Position numbers and translations under genes: made by a program. A DNA stretch of 64,000 nt from Terriglobia bacterium (GTDB taxonomy: Bacteria; Acidobacteriota; Terriglobia; Acidiferrales; UBA7541): assembly GCA_020073375.1 (NCBI GenBank), contig JAIQFG010000027.1:1-64000 (forward strand). The letters run 5' to 3'. The notes beneath the pieces were generated by a model, which saw nothing but the letters and a program-made list of their open reading frames with translations, did no database searches and was not told the origin of the DNA. Positions 35,000 to 43,539 of the stretch are shown one piece after another; the first letter of the stretch is position 1, and each line of letters starts with the position of its first letter.

Positions 35000-35470
35000 T
35001 CATAGAACGTGCTATCCCCGCCGGAAATGGGTCTGTGCGGGATGGGTGCCCCTCTCCTCCGGCGGTGGATGCGCCGGATGGATGTGGAAATATCTGCCTG
35101 GCGCACACCTTTTTGCCCGAATTTGACCGAAAAGCGAAATTCACCATCTTTATGTGTTCTTTATGAATTCTAGTGTATCTGTTTATGCCGTTTAGACCAT
35201 GTTCGACCAGACGATCAATCGAACGCTGGTTGCAGGCGGCTTTGGCGGCCATAAGGCGGGGCCTGCCTGTTTCTATATTAATCAAAATAAAGGGATTGGC
35301 GTTATACCCTCCGCGCTTGCGGCTGGCCGCCTTGGTTTCGCGTTCCATCCGGATCAAAACGCCACCGCTTTCCTGCATTCTTGCTGGTCGCATATTCGAT
35401 TCACCCCAAAAAAGGAGTATGCCCTCTCGACGCCCGCGGCGTAGGAGTGGTTTCCACACAAATCTCAACT
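35000..35470. other. 471-bp divergent intergenic region
   Basis: The region lies between the unknown minus-strand gene and the APC transporter. It is AT-richer than average, especially about 35100-35300, and must hold both promoters, but I see no hexamer pair good enough to call. Short open frames here have no plausible start context. No riboswitch or tRNA recognised. Confidence 0.55.
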
Positions 35471-37732
35471 ATGGCGACGAATAGTATTCCTCAGACCTCG
35501 GTTCCAGGACAGAAAGCGGCGTTGCCGCGGGTCCTGCTTGCGACTACCGCAATGCTGTCCTTCATATCGTTTTGGCGGGCGGCGGCGATTGTCTTGAACG
35601 ATCTTGGCTCGTCGGCGTTTTACGCCGGAGCGATTGCCGAGCAGGCCATTGGCAAGGCGGCGCCGTGGTTCATTCTGGGCATCATGCTGTTTTCCTACGC
35701 CGTGCGGTCCATGTACATCGAAAGCTGCAGCATGTTTGTGCGCGGCGGCGTGTATCGCGTGGTGAAGGAAGCCATGGGCAGCACTCTGGCCAAGTTTTCG
35801 GTCTCGGCCCTGATGTTCGATTACATTCTTACCGGGCCGATTAGCGGCGTTTCCGCGGGGCAATACCTGACGGGATTCCTGAACGATCTGTTCGCCCGCC
35901 TGCACTGGGCTTTGGTCCTTCCCATCAACGCCACGTCCGCGATCGTCGCCATCGTCATCACGGTTTATTTCTGGTGGGAAAACATCAAGGGAATTCCGGA
36001 ATCCAGCGGCAAGGCGCTGCGCATCATGTACGTCACCACGGCCATGGTTGTGGTGATGATCGTGTGGTGCCTGCTGACGATCTCGATGCGCGGCGCGCAC
36101 ATGCCGCCCTTGCCCACGCCCGCGAATTTGACGTTTTCTCCGGACGCCCTCGGCTGGCTGCGGTTCAGCAGGCTGCCTTACACGTTCGCCCTGATTGGAA
36201 TCCTCATCGGCCTGGGCCACTCGGTGCTGGCCATGAGCGGGGAAGAAACCCTCGCTCAGGTGTACCGCGAAGTGGAATACCCGAAACTGCCCAATCTGGA
36301 AAAAGCAGGCCTGGTGATCTTTACTTACAGCCTGGTGTTCACCGCCGGGGTATCGTTTTTCGCGGTCATGATTATCCCGGACGCCACACGGCAGCAATAT
36401 TTCGGCAACCTGATCAGCGGTCTGGCCATGAGTTTTGCGGGGCCGTACACGTTGCGCCTGGTCTTTCAAGCATTCGTCGTGCTAGTCGGCGTGCTGATGC
36501 TTGCCGGGGCGGTGAATACAGCGATCGTGGGATCGAACGGAGTGCTGAACCGCGTGTCGGAAGACGGGATTTTGCCGCATTGGTTCCGCCATCCGCATCC
36601 GAAGTTCGGAACATCCTCGCGCATGTTGAACCTCGTCGTGGGATTACAGCTGCTCACCATCATTCTGAGCCGCGGCGATATTTTCGTGCTCGGCGAGGCC
36701 TACGCGTTCGGCGTGATGTGGAGTTTCTCGATGAAGGGGCTCGCCGTCCTGGTGCTGCGCTACAAACAGCCCGGAAAGCGCGAATTCCGTGTGCCGCTGA
36801 ATTTTCACATTGGCAAGACGGAAATCCCTCTGGGCCTCGGGCTGATTACGCTGGTGCTGTTTTCCCTGAGCATCATGAACCTGTTTACAAAACAGGTGGC
36901 CACCATTGCCGGGCTCGGCTTCACGCTGGTTTTTTTTACGATATTTGAGATTTCCGAGAAAATCACGCGCAGGCGCGGAACCGACCACTCGGAACTCGAC
37001 CAGTTTAATCTTGAGCCCGGCGGAGACTTGACTCCGGAAGCGCTCGGCGTGCGTCCTGGAAATACGCTGGTGATGGTGCGCAACGCCAACGCACTGTATA
37101 ACCTGGCCTCGGTGCTGGAGCGCTGCGATCCGCGCCGTCAGGATGTAGTGGTGATTCATCTGCGCGTCACCGGCCGCGCCGGATCAGGCGAAAATGAGAT
37201 GTCTCCCGAGGATCTCTTCACCGTGAATGAGCAGGATTTGTTTACGCGCGCACTGTCGCTGGCCGAAAAAAGAGGGAAGTCGATCCATCTTGCGGTTGCT
37301 CCGGCCGCCGAAAAATGGGACGGCATCCTGCGCGCGGCGCAAAGCCTGCAATCCAGCACCATCGCGCTGGGCACCTCGTCCTGGCGGGCGATCGCGGACG
37401 AAGCGCGCATCGCCGGCCTGGCCTGGGAATCGCTGCCGGAACCCAGGCCCCAGTTGACGCTGGAAATTCATTCACCGACAGGGCAGGAACACATTTTCTA
37501 TCTGGGACCTCATGCGCCGCGGCTCACGTCCAAGGAAATCGACTTGCTCCACGGCATCTGGCTGGACCTGAGTTGCGAAGTTGCTCCGGAAGAGCTGCAT
37601 CACCACGACGTGGTGCATATCGCGCTTGAGGAACTGAACGCGGATATTCACGACGGGCGCCGTCAGGAAATTGTCGCGGCCTTGCGGAAACACCTGTCCG
37701 ACATCCGCGAGCGCCGCGCGGCAAACCCGTAA
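35471..37732 (+). CDS. APC-superfamily transporter with cytosolic C-terminal domain
   Basis: The 753-residue protein has about 12 membrane helices in its first 500 residues, with the APC pattern AAIVLNDLGSSAFYAGAI and the unwound-helix segment MYIESCSMFVRGGVYRVVKE. After ISEKITRRRGTDHSEL (about 515) comes a soluble domain of some 230 residues with a universal-stress-like part (about 575-650: NALYNLASVLERCDPRRQDV; KSIHLAVAPAAEKWDGILRA). The layout resembles KimA-type or amino-acid APC permeases. Substrate is not predictable. I start at ATG 35471 (MATNSIPQTSV); the upstream open frame lacks membrane-protein character. Confidence 0.88.
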   Translation: MATNSIPQTSVPGQKAALPRVLLATTAMLSFISFWRAAAIVLNDLGSSAFYAGAIAEQAIGKAAPWFILGIMLFSYAVRSMYIESCSMFVRGGVYRVVKEAMGSTLAKFSVSALMFDYILTGPISGVSAGQYLTGFLNDLFARLHWALVLPINATSAIVAIVITVYFWWENIKGIPESSGKALRIMYVTTAMVVVMIVWCLLTISMRGAHMPPLPTPANLTFSPDALGWLRFSRLPYTFALIGILIGLGHSVLAMSGEETLAQVYREVEYPKLPNLEKAGLVIFTYSLVFTAGVSFFAVMIIPDATRQQYFGNLISGLAMSFAGPYTLRLVFQAFVVLVGVLMLAGAVNTAIVGSNGVLNRVSEDGILPHWFRHPHPKFGTSSRMLNLVVGLQLLTIILSRGDIFVLGEAYAFGVMWSFSMKGLAVLVLRYKQPGKREFRVPLNFHIGKTEIPLGLGLITLVLFSLSIMNLFTKQVATIAGLGFTLVFFTIFEISEKITRRRGTDHSELDQFNLEPGGDLTPEALGVRPGNTLVMVRNANALYNLASVLERCDPRRQDVVVIHLRVTGRAGSGENEMSPEDLFTVNEQDLFTRALSLAEKRGKSIHLAVAPAAEKWDGILRAAQSLQSSTIALGTSSWRAIADEARIAGLAWESLPEPRPQLTLEIHSPTGQEHIFYLGPHAPRLTSKEIDLLHGIWLDLSCEVAPEELHHHDVVHIALEELNADIHDGRRQEIVAALRKHLSDIRERRAANP

Positions 37733-38003
37733 TTCCGCGGAACTTCTTTTCTCGAAAATAGATCGCCTTTGAAGATCACCAAAGCTTGCCGTCCGCGCGC
37801 GTTGAGGTTCTTGAAGCGCCGGCGTCCCGCCGGCATTTTTCGCTGTAGATGCAATAACCTGCCGGCGAGACGCCGGCGCTACCAGTGCCTCGCTCCCGAG
37901 CGCCGTAATCGCGGCGTGAACCTTCCGAATGGGATTGTTTCCGCACCGAAACACGCCTCCATGCGATGAACGTACCCCCCTTGACAAAATACCATCCATG
38001 CAG
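37733..38003. other. Intergenic region with a repeat doublet and no gene
   Basis: Between the transporter stop and the GbsR-like promoter this stretch holds the GCGCCGGCG repeat doublet (37815-37880) and otherwise nothing I can name. No terminator with a T-run follows the transporter, though the repeat hairpins could act in its place. Confidence 0.55.
37815..37880. repeat. Inverted doublet of the GCGCCGGCGTCCCGCCGGC repeat
   Basis: Left copy AGCGCCGGCGTCCCGCCGGC (37815-37834) and inverted right copy GCCGGCGAGACGCCGGCGCT (37861-37880) flank 26 bases. Each copy forms a hairpin by itself. The same family occurs at 59545-59620. Confidence 0.87.
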
Positions 38004-38009
38004 TATATT
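37981..38009 (+). promoter_or_regulatory. Consensus promoter of the GbsR-like gene
   Basis: TTGACA (37981-37986), a 17-base spacer and TATATT (38004-38009) form a near-ideal sigma70 promoter. The ATG at 38024 is only about eight bases after the expected start site, so the mRNA has almost no leader. Confidence 0.85.
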
Positions 38010-38023
38010 CTGTACATACAGAA
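38008..38023. promoter_or_regulatory. Operator palindrome at the GbsR-like start
   Basis: TTCTGTA-CA-TACAGAA is a perfect inverted repeat (7-bp arms) covering the end of the -10 element and the start site, directly abutting the ATG. Binding here would block transcription of the regulator gene itself. Confidence 0.82.
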
Positions 38024-38563
38024 ATGACTGACAATCACAACGCGCTCTCTCCCGCCGTCCAGAAATTCATCCTCCACTGGGGCGAAATGGGCACCCGCTG
38101 GGGGATCAACCGCACCGTCGCCCAGATTCACGCCCTGCTGTTTCTGTCCGACCGGCCCTTGTCGGCGGAAGAAATCGCCGCGACGCTTTCGGTGGCGCGT
38201 TCCAACGTCAGCACCAGCCTGCGCGAGCTGCAGGGCTGGCGCATCGTGCGCGGGGTTTCCGTGTTTGGCGACCGCAGGCAGCATTTTGAATCCATGAAAG
38301 ACTTGTGGGAGATGTTTCGCGTGATTGTCGAGGAGCGCAAACGGCGCGAATTCGATCCCACGGTGGCCGTGGTGCGGGAATGCGTCTCCGAAGCCAGGAA
38401 ATCCGGCGCGGGCGATACCTATGCGCGGGACCGTATGGAGGAAATGCTGGAATTCATTGTCCTGATGAGCGGACTGTTCGAGGAATTCCGGAATCTTTCG
38501 CCGGGAGCGATGAAGGGCGTGGCGAAGCTGCGCGGAGGGATTCGCAAGTTGTTGCGCGCATAG
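38024..38563 (+). CDS. GbsR/MarR-family transcriptional regulator
   Basis: The 179-residue protein matches the GbsR branch of MarR-like regulators: WGEMGTRWGINRTVAQIHAL near the N-terminus, then the winged helix with LSAEEIAATLSVARSNVSTS, LRELQGWRIVRGV and the wing GDRRQHFE. The C-terminal helices mediate dimerisation. It has its own promoter, operator and terminator. A related operator lies before the next gene, suggesting it controls the 38.6-40 kb genes. Confidence 0.9.
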   Translation: MTDNHNALSPAVQKFILHWGEMGTRWGINRTVAQIHALLFLSDRPLSAEEIAATLSVARSNVSTSLRELQGWRIVRGVSVFGDRRQHFESMKDLWEMFRVIVEERKRREFDPTVAVVRECVSEARKSGAGDTYARDRMEEMLEFIVLMSGLFEEFRNLSPGAMKGVAKLRGGIRKLLRA

Positions 38564-38573
38564 AAGAAAGGAC

Positions 38574-38596
38574 AAGGCGGCTCGCCGCCTTTTTTG
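38574..38596 (+). terminator. Rho-independent terminator after the GbsR-like gene
   Basis: AAGGCGGC-TC-GCCGCCTT followed by TTTT. The stem is perfect, with the T-run partly in the right arm. It isolates the regulator from the following operator and genes. Confidence 0.85.
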
Positions 38597-38605
38597 ATGG
38601 CTTAT

Positions 38606-38627
38606 GATTTCTCTTATTACAGAAATA
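38606..38627. promoter_or_regulatory. Second operator-like site before the DCC-family gene
   Basis: ATTTCTCTTATTACAGAAAT has inverted arms ATTTCT/AGAAAT and shares TACAGAAAT-ACTGA with the site at the GbsR-like start (there TACAGAAATGACTGA). It lies 16 bases upstream of ATG 38643. The left arm is degenerate compared with the first site. Confidence 0.6.
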
Positions 38628-38642
38628 ACTGATACGAAGGGA

Positions 38643-39029
38643 ATGCGCGCCTCCCGAGGACTGGTTTTCTTCGATCGCGACTGCCGCGTGTGCACCTCGC
38701 TTGCCCGCCGCTTCCGCCATGTGCTGGCGAAGCGCGGCTTCGGCCTCGCCGCATTGCAGGACCCGCGCGCCGCAGCCCTGCTGAATGTGCCACCCGCGGA
38801 ATTGCTCCGCGAAATGCGCGTCGCCACACCGGATGGAAACGTCATCGGGGGCGCCACAGCCATCGCCTTTCTCGCACGGCAGATCTGGTGGGCCTGGCCG
38901 CTCAATGCGGCAGCGCGACTGCCAGGCGCCTCGCGCATCCTGGATGCCGGGTACAGTTGGTTCGCGAATCATCGCCGTTGCGTTTCTGGAACATGCTCAC
39001 TCCGCAGGAAGAAAAGGCGATCCACATGA
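38643..39029 (+). CDS. DCC-family thiol-disulfide oxidoreductase-like protein (DUF393)
   Basis: The 128-residue protein has the DCC signature FFDRDCRVCTSLARRF (Asp-x-Asp-Cys-x2-Cys), followed by FGLAALQDPRAAALL and DGNVIGGATAIAFLARQIWW, all typical of DUF393. The family is thought to act as small thiol-disulfide oxidoreductases. I use ATG 38643, since the operator-like site would otherwise lie inside the gene (ATG 38604). It overlaps the next gene by four bases. Confidence 0.85.
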   Translation: MRASRGLVFFDRDCRVCTSLARRFRHVLAKRGFGLAALQDPRAAALLNVPPAELLREMRVATPDGNVIGGATAIAFLARQIWWAWPLNAAARLPGASRILDAGYSWFANHRRCVSGTCSLRRKKRRST

Positions 39030-39946
39030 AAGATACGAGCGAATTAGCAGTAGTGACGGGAGCCTTCAGCTACACCGGAAAATATCTGACGCGTCGGCTG
39101 CTAAACGCCGGGACAAGGGTGCGGACCCTCACCGGCCACCCGAACCGCGCTCACGAATTTGGGGACCGTGTCGAAGTTGCTCCACTCAATTTCAAGAATC
39201 CGGAGGAATTGGTTCGTTCGTTGCGTGGTGCGTCGGTGTTGTACAACTCCTACTGGGTCCGGTTCAATTATGGTGAATCGACATTTGCCGCGGCCATTGC
39301 CAATTCGCGGATCCTGATTCAGGCAGCCCGGGAAGCGGGAGTGCGAAGGATCGTTCACCTGAGCATTGCCAATCCGTCGCTCGACTCGCCTCTCCCGTAT
39401 TATTCGGGAAAAGCGCAGGTGGAAAAGGCAATCGCGGATTCGGGGCTCTCATACGCAATACTGCGTCCGACGGTCATCTTTGGTCCCGAAGACATTCTCA
39501 TGAACAACATTGCCTGGTTTGTTCGCCGTTTTCCGATATTTGCGATCCCCGGGCTCGGCCGATACTTGCTTCAGCCGATTTTTGTCGAAGATATTGCGGA
39601 GCTAGCTGCAAACGCAGGCGCGAATAATGAAAATCTTGTGGTCGACGCCGTCGGCCCCGAAGTGTTCACATTCGAGGAGTTGGCACGCCAAATTGCCGCG
39701 GCGATCCGCGCGACTCCGAGTTTCGTCCACGTGCATCCGGGCCTGGCTTTCCGGTTCCTTCAACTGTTGGGGCCTATCCTCGGAGATGTGATTCTCACGC
39801 GCGAGGAGATCGAAGGATTGATGGCAGGCCTCCTTGTATCGAGGCAAAGCGCCAGTGGGCAGACGCGATTCACGGAATGGCTTGCAAAATTCGCAGCAAC
39901 CCTGGGTGCCAGATACACGTCGGAACTCACGAGACATTATCGATAG
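39026..39946 (+). CDS. NAD(P)-binding epimerase/SDR-like protein
   Basis: The 306-residue protein has an atypical-SDR Rossmann start (LAVVTGAFSYTGKYLTRRLL), then VEVAPLNFKNPEELVRSLRG, AAREAGVRRIVHLSIANPS, the YSGKAQVE (Tyr-x3-Lys) motif and LSYAILRPTVIFGPEDILMN. It resembles NmrA/NDUFA9-like proteins that bind NAD(P) and sometimes sense redox. The ATG at 39026 overlaps the DCC gene's stop; ATG 38993 is possible. Confidence 0.85.
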   Translation: MKDTSELAVVTGAFSYTGKYLTRRLLNAGTRVRTLTGHPNRAHEFGDRVEVAPLNFKNPEELVRSLRGASVLYNSYWVRFNYGESTFAAAIANSRILIQAAREAGVRRIVHLSIANPSLDSPLPYYSGKAQVEKAIADSGLSYAILRPTVIFGPEDILMNNIAWFVRRFPIFAIPGLGRYLLQPIFVEDIAELAANAGANNENLVVDAVGPEVFTFEELARQIAAAIRATPSFVHVHPGLAFRFLQLLGPILGDVILTREEIEGLMAGLLVSRQSASGQTRFTEWLAKFAATLGARYTSELTRHYR

Positions 39947-40077
39947 ATATCTGGAGCAGGGACCGTTTCTTGCCCTGGTTCCGAAGGTTTCCACTTCCAG
40001 CCTGCCCCAAATGGCATATACTAGCCGCTTTCAAAATCACCTGAGGCATCGGCAATGCAACTCCAACGGGAGCCATC

Positions 40078-41058
40078 ATGAAAGCCATCCAAATATTGCA
40101 GAAGGGCGGACCGGAAGTTCTCAGCTACGTCGATCTTCCGACGCCCCAACCAAAGCCCAACGAAGCGCTGGTGAAGATTTCCGCCGCGGGCATCAACTTC
40201 ATCGATGTCTATTTTCGCGAGGGGCGCTATCCCATCGCGTTTCCATTTATTTCCGGCCAGGAAGCCAGCGGCACGGTGAGCGCCGTGGGCAGTGAAGTAA
40301 AAGATTTCAAGCCCGGCGACCGCGTTGCCTATACGGGGATCATCGGCGCCTACGCGGAATTTGCGGCGGTGCCCGCGGACCGGCTGGTGCATGTTCCCGC
40401 CGGGATCGGCGATCAACAGGCCGCCGCGGCGATGTTGCAGGGAATGACCGCGCATTACCTGGTTACAGACACGTATCCGCTGAAGAAGGGCGAGACGGCT
40501 CTGATCCATGCGGCTGCGGGCGGCGTGGGGCTGCTCCTGGTGCAGATGGCAAAAAGGATCGGCGCTCGCGTCATTGCCACCGTGGGGACCGAGGAAAAAG
40601 CCAGGCTGGCACGCGAGGCCGGGGCCGATGACGTGATACTCTACACGCAGCAGGATTTTGAGGCGGAAACCAAGCGTCTTACCGACGGCAAGGGAGTTCA
40701 CGTCATCTATGACGGCGTTGGGCAGTCCACCTTTGAGAAGGACTTGAACGTCCTGCGACCGCGCGGCTACCTGGTCTTGTTTGGCGCGTCCAGCGGCCCG
40801 GTTCCGCCGTTCGATCTGGCGAAACTGGCGCAGAAGGGCTCGCTGTTTGTCACACGCCCAACTTTGGTGCATCATATCGCCAGCCACGACGAACTTCAGC
40901 AGCGCGCCGCCGCGGTGTTGAACATGATTGGCGCAGGCCAGCTAAGACTGCGCATCGGGCATGTCTATCCGTTGCGGGAGGCCCAGCAGGCCCACAGAGA
41001 TCTGGAGGGCCGGAAAACCACGGGAAAATTGCTTTTAATTCCGGGAGAAAATGGATAA
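40078..41058 (+). CDS. NADPH:quinone oxidoreductase (zeta-crystallin type)
   Basis: This 326-residue medium-chain reductase lacks the zinc ligands of alcohol dehydrogenases and follows the Qor pattern: GINFIDVYFREGRYP, FISGQEASGTVSAVGSEV, GDRVAYTGIIGAYAEF and the cofactor motif HAAAGGVGLLLVQMAKRIGA (about 142-161). It would reduce quinones with NADPH by one-electron steps. A 131-base spacer separates it from the epimerase gene, so it may have its own promoter. Confidence 0.93.
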   Translation: MKAIQILQKGGPEVLSYVDLPTPQPKPNEALVKISAAGINFIDVYFREGRYPIAFPFISGQEASGTVSAVGSEVKDFKPGDRVAYTGIIGAYAEFAAVPADRLVHVPAGIGDQQAAAAMLQGMTAHYLVTDTYPLKKGETALIHAAAGGVGLLLVQMAKRIGARVIATVGTEEKARLAREAGADDVILYTQQDFEAETKRLTDGKGVHVIYDGVGQSTFEKDLNVLRPRGYLVLFGASSGPVPPFDLAKLAQKGSLFVTRPTLVHHIASHDELQQRAAAVLNMIGAGQLRLRIGHVYPLREAQQAHRDLEGRKTTGKLLLIPGENG

Positions 41059-41130
41059 ATTTATCGGATGTCAGGGGATGGCTCCAAGTGGATTGTCCCC
41101 GATGTATTCCAAATTTATTGTATTTTTAAC

Positions 41131-41144
41131 GTTAGTGCGCTAAC
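41131..41144. promoter_or_regulatory. Operator-like hairpin upstream of the small HTH gene
   Basis: GTTAG-TGCG-CTAAC lies 60 bases before the ATG, within AACGTTAGTGCGCTAACA and next to another GTTAA/TAAC pair. The AT-rich context (TATTTTTAACG) is promoter-like. Autoregulation is inference. Confidence 0.5.
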
Positions 41145-41203
41145 ATTTACGTTAATAGAGTGCGGTCCGACCATTGTACCGTTTTCGGCCTTTAAGGAGA
41201 TTT

Positions 41204-41488
41204 ATGGCCCGTAAAAATAATGTCCGGAGTTTGCCGCCGACCAACTTGGCTTCCCTGATCCGCGGCCTATATGGGCGTGTTGCCCGCGATCTGAAGGTTG
41301 ATCCTTCCTACGTCAGCCGTGTGGCTCGCGGCGAGCGCCAGTCCGATGAAATCGAAGCTTCCCTGGAACGTGAACTGAAACGCATCATGCGGCTGGTTAG
41401 CCGAAATCATAACGGTGCCGGCAGGAGCGGGGCCAAGGCGGCGCGTTCCGGAGCAAGAGTTAAAAGCAAGGCCTCAGTCCGCGCTTAA
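41204..41488 (+). CDS. Small HTH protein with basic low-complexity tail
   Basis: I do not know this gene's function. The ATG at 41204 lies behind AAGGAGATTT and gives 94 residues. Residues 12-60 look like a helix-turn-helix of Cro/XRE type (LIRGLYGRVARDLKVDPSYV, SRVARGERQS), and the last 30 residues are a Lys/Arg/Ala/Ser tail (GRSGAKAARSGARVKSKASV). The mix suggests sequence-guided DNA binding plus nonspecific contacts, as in small nucleoid-associated proteins; this is inference. Confidence 0.7.
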   Translation: MARKNNVRSLPPTNLASLIRGLYGRVARDLKVDPSYVSRVARGERQSDEIEASLERELKRIMRLVSRNHNGAGRSGAKAARSGARVKSKASVRA

Positions 41489-41596
41489 AGTGGATTGTCC
41501 TTCGACTTTTCCAATAAAATAGTTATTGTCTTGAGGCACGCTTGGCCTGAACGGGGCATGCAGTGAGAGATCGGACTTCGTACAGGCGAGTCCTGG

Positions 41597-42571
41597 TTAC
41601 TGTTGCTGCTGCGCCGGTTGTTGCACGCGTTCGGTGATTACCGGCACGTCCGGCGGCGTGGTTTTATTTTCACTGAGTTGTTCCCGGCCTTCATCATCGA
41701 CCGCGGGGCGCACGTGCACGTCCACGGACAGGCGCTGGCCTGCGTGACCTTTGTAAACTCCGCGCACTGGCGCGACATCCCCATAGTCACGGCCGTAGGC
41801 GACACGCACGTGTTGCAAACCGGGCGGCTGTCCCAGCGTCGGGTCCAAACCGATCCATCCGGAAGACGGCAAATAGACTTCAGCCCACGCATGTGAGGCG
41901 TATCCGCCTATGACTTCCTGCAGTTTTGCATCGGGCGATGCCGCACTCTGCGGGACAAGGTAGCCGGAAACGTAGCGCGCCGGAAGCCCGCGCTTGCGCA
42001 CCACTCCCAGCAGAATATGCGCGAAATCCTGGCAGACTCCCGCGCCGTGCGAGAGCGAATCCAGAATCGAGGAATTGACGTGCGTTGCCCCCTTCACGTA
42101 CTTGAATCGCTCGTGGATCAAATGGGATGCGGCGTGAATGAATCCGGAAATGGTGCCGTCTCCGGCCATGGCGGCCGCATCGCCGATTTCGTCAAGCTGC
42201 GCCAGATGCGGCACATAAGCGGTGGGAGCCACGAAATCGAGAAATTGCTCCTCCAACTCGTCGCGATGATCCTCGAGTTCGGAGAGTTTCATGCCGTTGG
42301 TTTGCTGCATGGGAGCGTCGTGAGCCAGCACAACCGATTCCGCCTCGATTTTCAAGTGGCGGTGCTCCGGCAAAATATTGAATTGATGAACCCAGTTCCC
42401 GAACGCGTCGCGGTACGACGTGCCGCGCGAAACCGGGTCGGTGAGAATGCGGAACGACAGGCAGCTCTGCGTTTCGTCGTGCATCGGCCGCAAACGCACC
42501 TCGTTATAGCTTTCCGAGACCGGCCCGTCGTACCGAAATTGCGTGGAATGCAGCAGATGATATCGGTTCAT
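41597..42571 (-). CDS. Transglutaminase-like protein of the ATP-grasp/alpha-E cluster
   Basis: The 324-residue protein has an N-terminal bacterial transglutaminase-associated domain (STQFRYDGPVSESYNEVRLR) and the catalytic triad: Cys180 in SHGAGVCQDFAH, His227 in GGYASHAWAEVY and Asp243 in WIGLDPT. The C-terminus is Gln/Pro-rich. It overlaps the alpha-E gene by four bases. In this conserved trio it probably acts as a peptidase or amide-transfer enzyme on a peptide made by the ATP-grasp partner. Start at ATG 42571; the frame upstream is alpha-E read in another frame. Confidence 0.92.
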   Translation of the reverse strand: MNRYHLLHSTQFRYDGPVSESYNEVRLRPMHDETQSCLSFRILTDPVSRGTSYRDAFGNWVHQFNILPEHRHLKIEAESVVLAHDAPMQQTNGMKLSELEDHRDELEEQFLDFVAPTAYVPHLAQLDEIGDAAAMAGDGTISGFIHAASHLIHERFKYVKGATHVNSSILDSLSHGAGVCQDFAHILLGVVRKRGLPARYVSGYLVPQSAASPDAKLQEVIGGYASHAWAEVYLPSSGWIGLDPTLGQPPGLQHVRVAYGRDYGDVAPVRGVYKGHAGQRLSVDVHVRPAVDDEGREQLSENKTTPPDVPVITERVQQPAQQQQ

Positions 42572-43539
42572 GCGACCACCGCGTAGTAGAAGTAGCTCCG
42601 GGCAATGTCCTCGCCGATCGACCCGCACATTTGCAGCATTTCGTCCAGATAGGAATGCAAACCCAGCTGGAAAATCTCGGTGATCTTGTCGTAACGCAGC
42701 CGTTCCAGCACCTTTCCGGTGAGGCGCTCGGCTTCGTTGGCATACGAGCCGGGGCCGGTGCCGCTGATGGCGCGCAATCCGGATTGCACCTCGGTCATGC
42801 TGAAGCGGATCGAGCGGGGATGCAGCGCGTGCATGATCAGCATCTCCGCCACTTTTTCCGGCTCGATCGAGGAATGATATTTCCGGTGGTAGGCCTCGTA
42901 AGCGCCCACCGATTTCAGCACGGCCATCCATTGATGATTGTCCGCGCCGCTGATTCCCGCCGGTGCGTCATACAAAATGTGATACTGCACGTCCACCAGG
43001 CGCGCCGTCATTTCCGCGCGCTCGATGAACCAGCCGATGCGCAGAAATTCCCAGCCTTCGTCGTGCGGCAGCGTCGCGTCCGTAACGCCGTGAAAGCGGT
43101 GGCTTCCGAAGCGGATGGCGTCGCAGAAACGATGCGGCCCCGCGGCCATTTCCTCCGTGGGATTGAACCGGTTCACGGTGAAGTAGAGGCTGTTGATGTC
43201 CTCCCACATTTCGCGCGAAATATAATCGCGGATGGTGCGCGCATTTTCCCGCGCCTTGGTGATGCACTGCACGATGGAACTGGGATTGTCCTGGCGAAAC
43301 GCCAGAAACTCAAACACGGCCTGCGCGTCGGCTTCGCCGTAGGATTTCCGGAATCGTTCTTCTTCCCCGGCCATGACGATCAGCGGATCCCAGTGCAACC
43401 GGTACCTGTCTTTTGTCTGCTCGAGCACGGTATGAAAATTCACGTCCAGGATGCGCGCGGTGTACTCCGCCCGCTCGATGTAGCGCGCCAGCCAGAACAG
43501 GGATTCCGCAATTCGCGACAGCATCTCAGTCTTCTCCAA
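42568..43539 (-). CDS. Alpha-E domain protein (DUF403)
   Basis: The 323-residue, mostly helical protein begins [20 protein letters not shown] and [20 protein letters not shown], the diagnostic alpha-E start, repeated later as [21 protein letters not shown]. The Glu/Arg-rich helices give the family its name. Its biochemical role is unknown, but it nearly always accompanies the ATP-grasp and transglutaminase genes found on either side. It overlaps the upstream gene by 14 bases. Confidence 0.92.
   Translation of the reverse strand: MEKTEMLSRIAESLFWLARYIERAEYTARILDVNFHTVLEQTKDRYRLHWDPLIVMAGEEERFRKSYGEADAQAVFEFLAFRQDNPSSIVQCITKARENARTIRDYISREMWEDINSLYFTVNRFNPTEEMAAGPHRFCDAIRFGSHRFHGVTDATLPHDEGWEFLRIGWFIERAEMTARLVDVQYHILYDAPAGISGADNHQWMAVLKSVGAYEAYHRKYHSSIEPEKVAEMLIMHALHPRSIRFSMTEVQSGLRAISGTGPGSYANEAERLTGKVLERLRYDKITEIFQLGLHSYLDEMLQMCGSIGEDIARSYFYYAVVA

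Larger units (their letters stand above)
41086..41500 (+). repeat. 13-bp direct repeats flanking a small HTH gene
   Basis: AAGTGGATTGTCC stands at 41086-41098 and at 41488-41500, the second copy overlapping the stop codon of the gene between. Similarity continues loosely for another 20 bases (TTCCAA...ATTGT on both sides). The copies are 402 bases apart. Confidence 0.7.

Noticed and set aside
35000-35470. Possible c-di-AMP or other riboswitch before the APC transporter.
   Set aside because: I could not find the conserved blocks of any riboswitch class I know.
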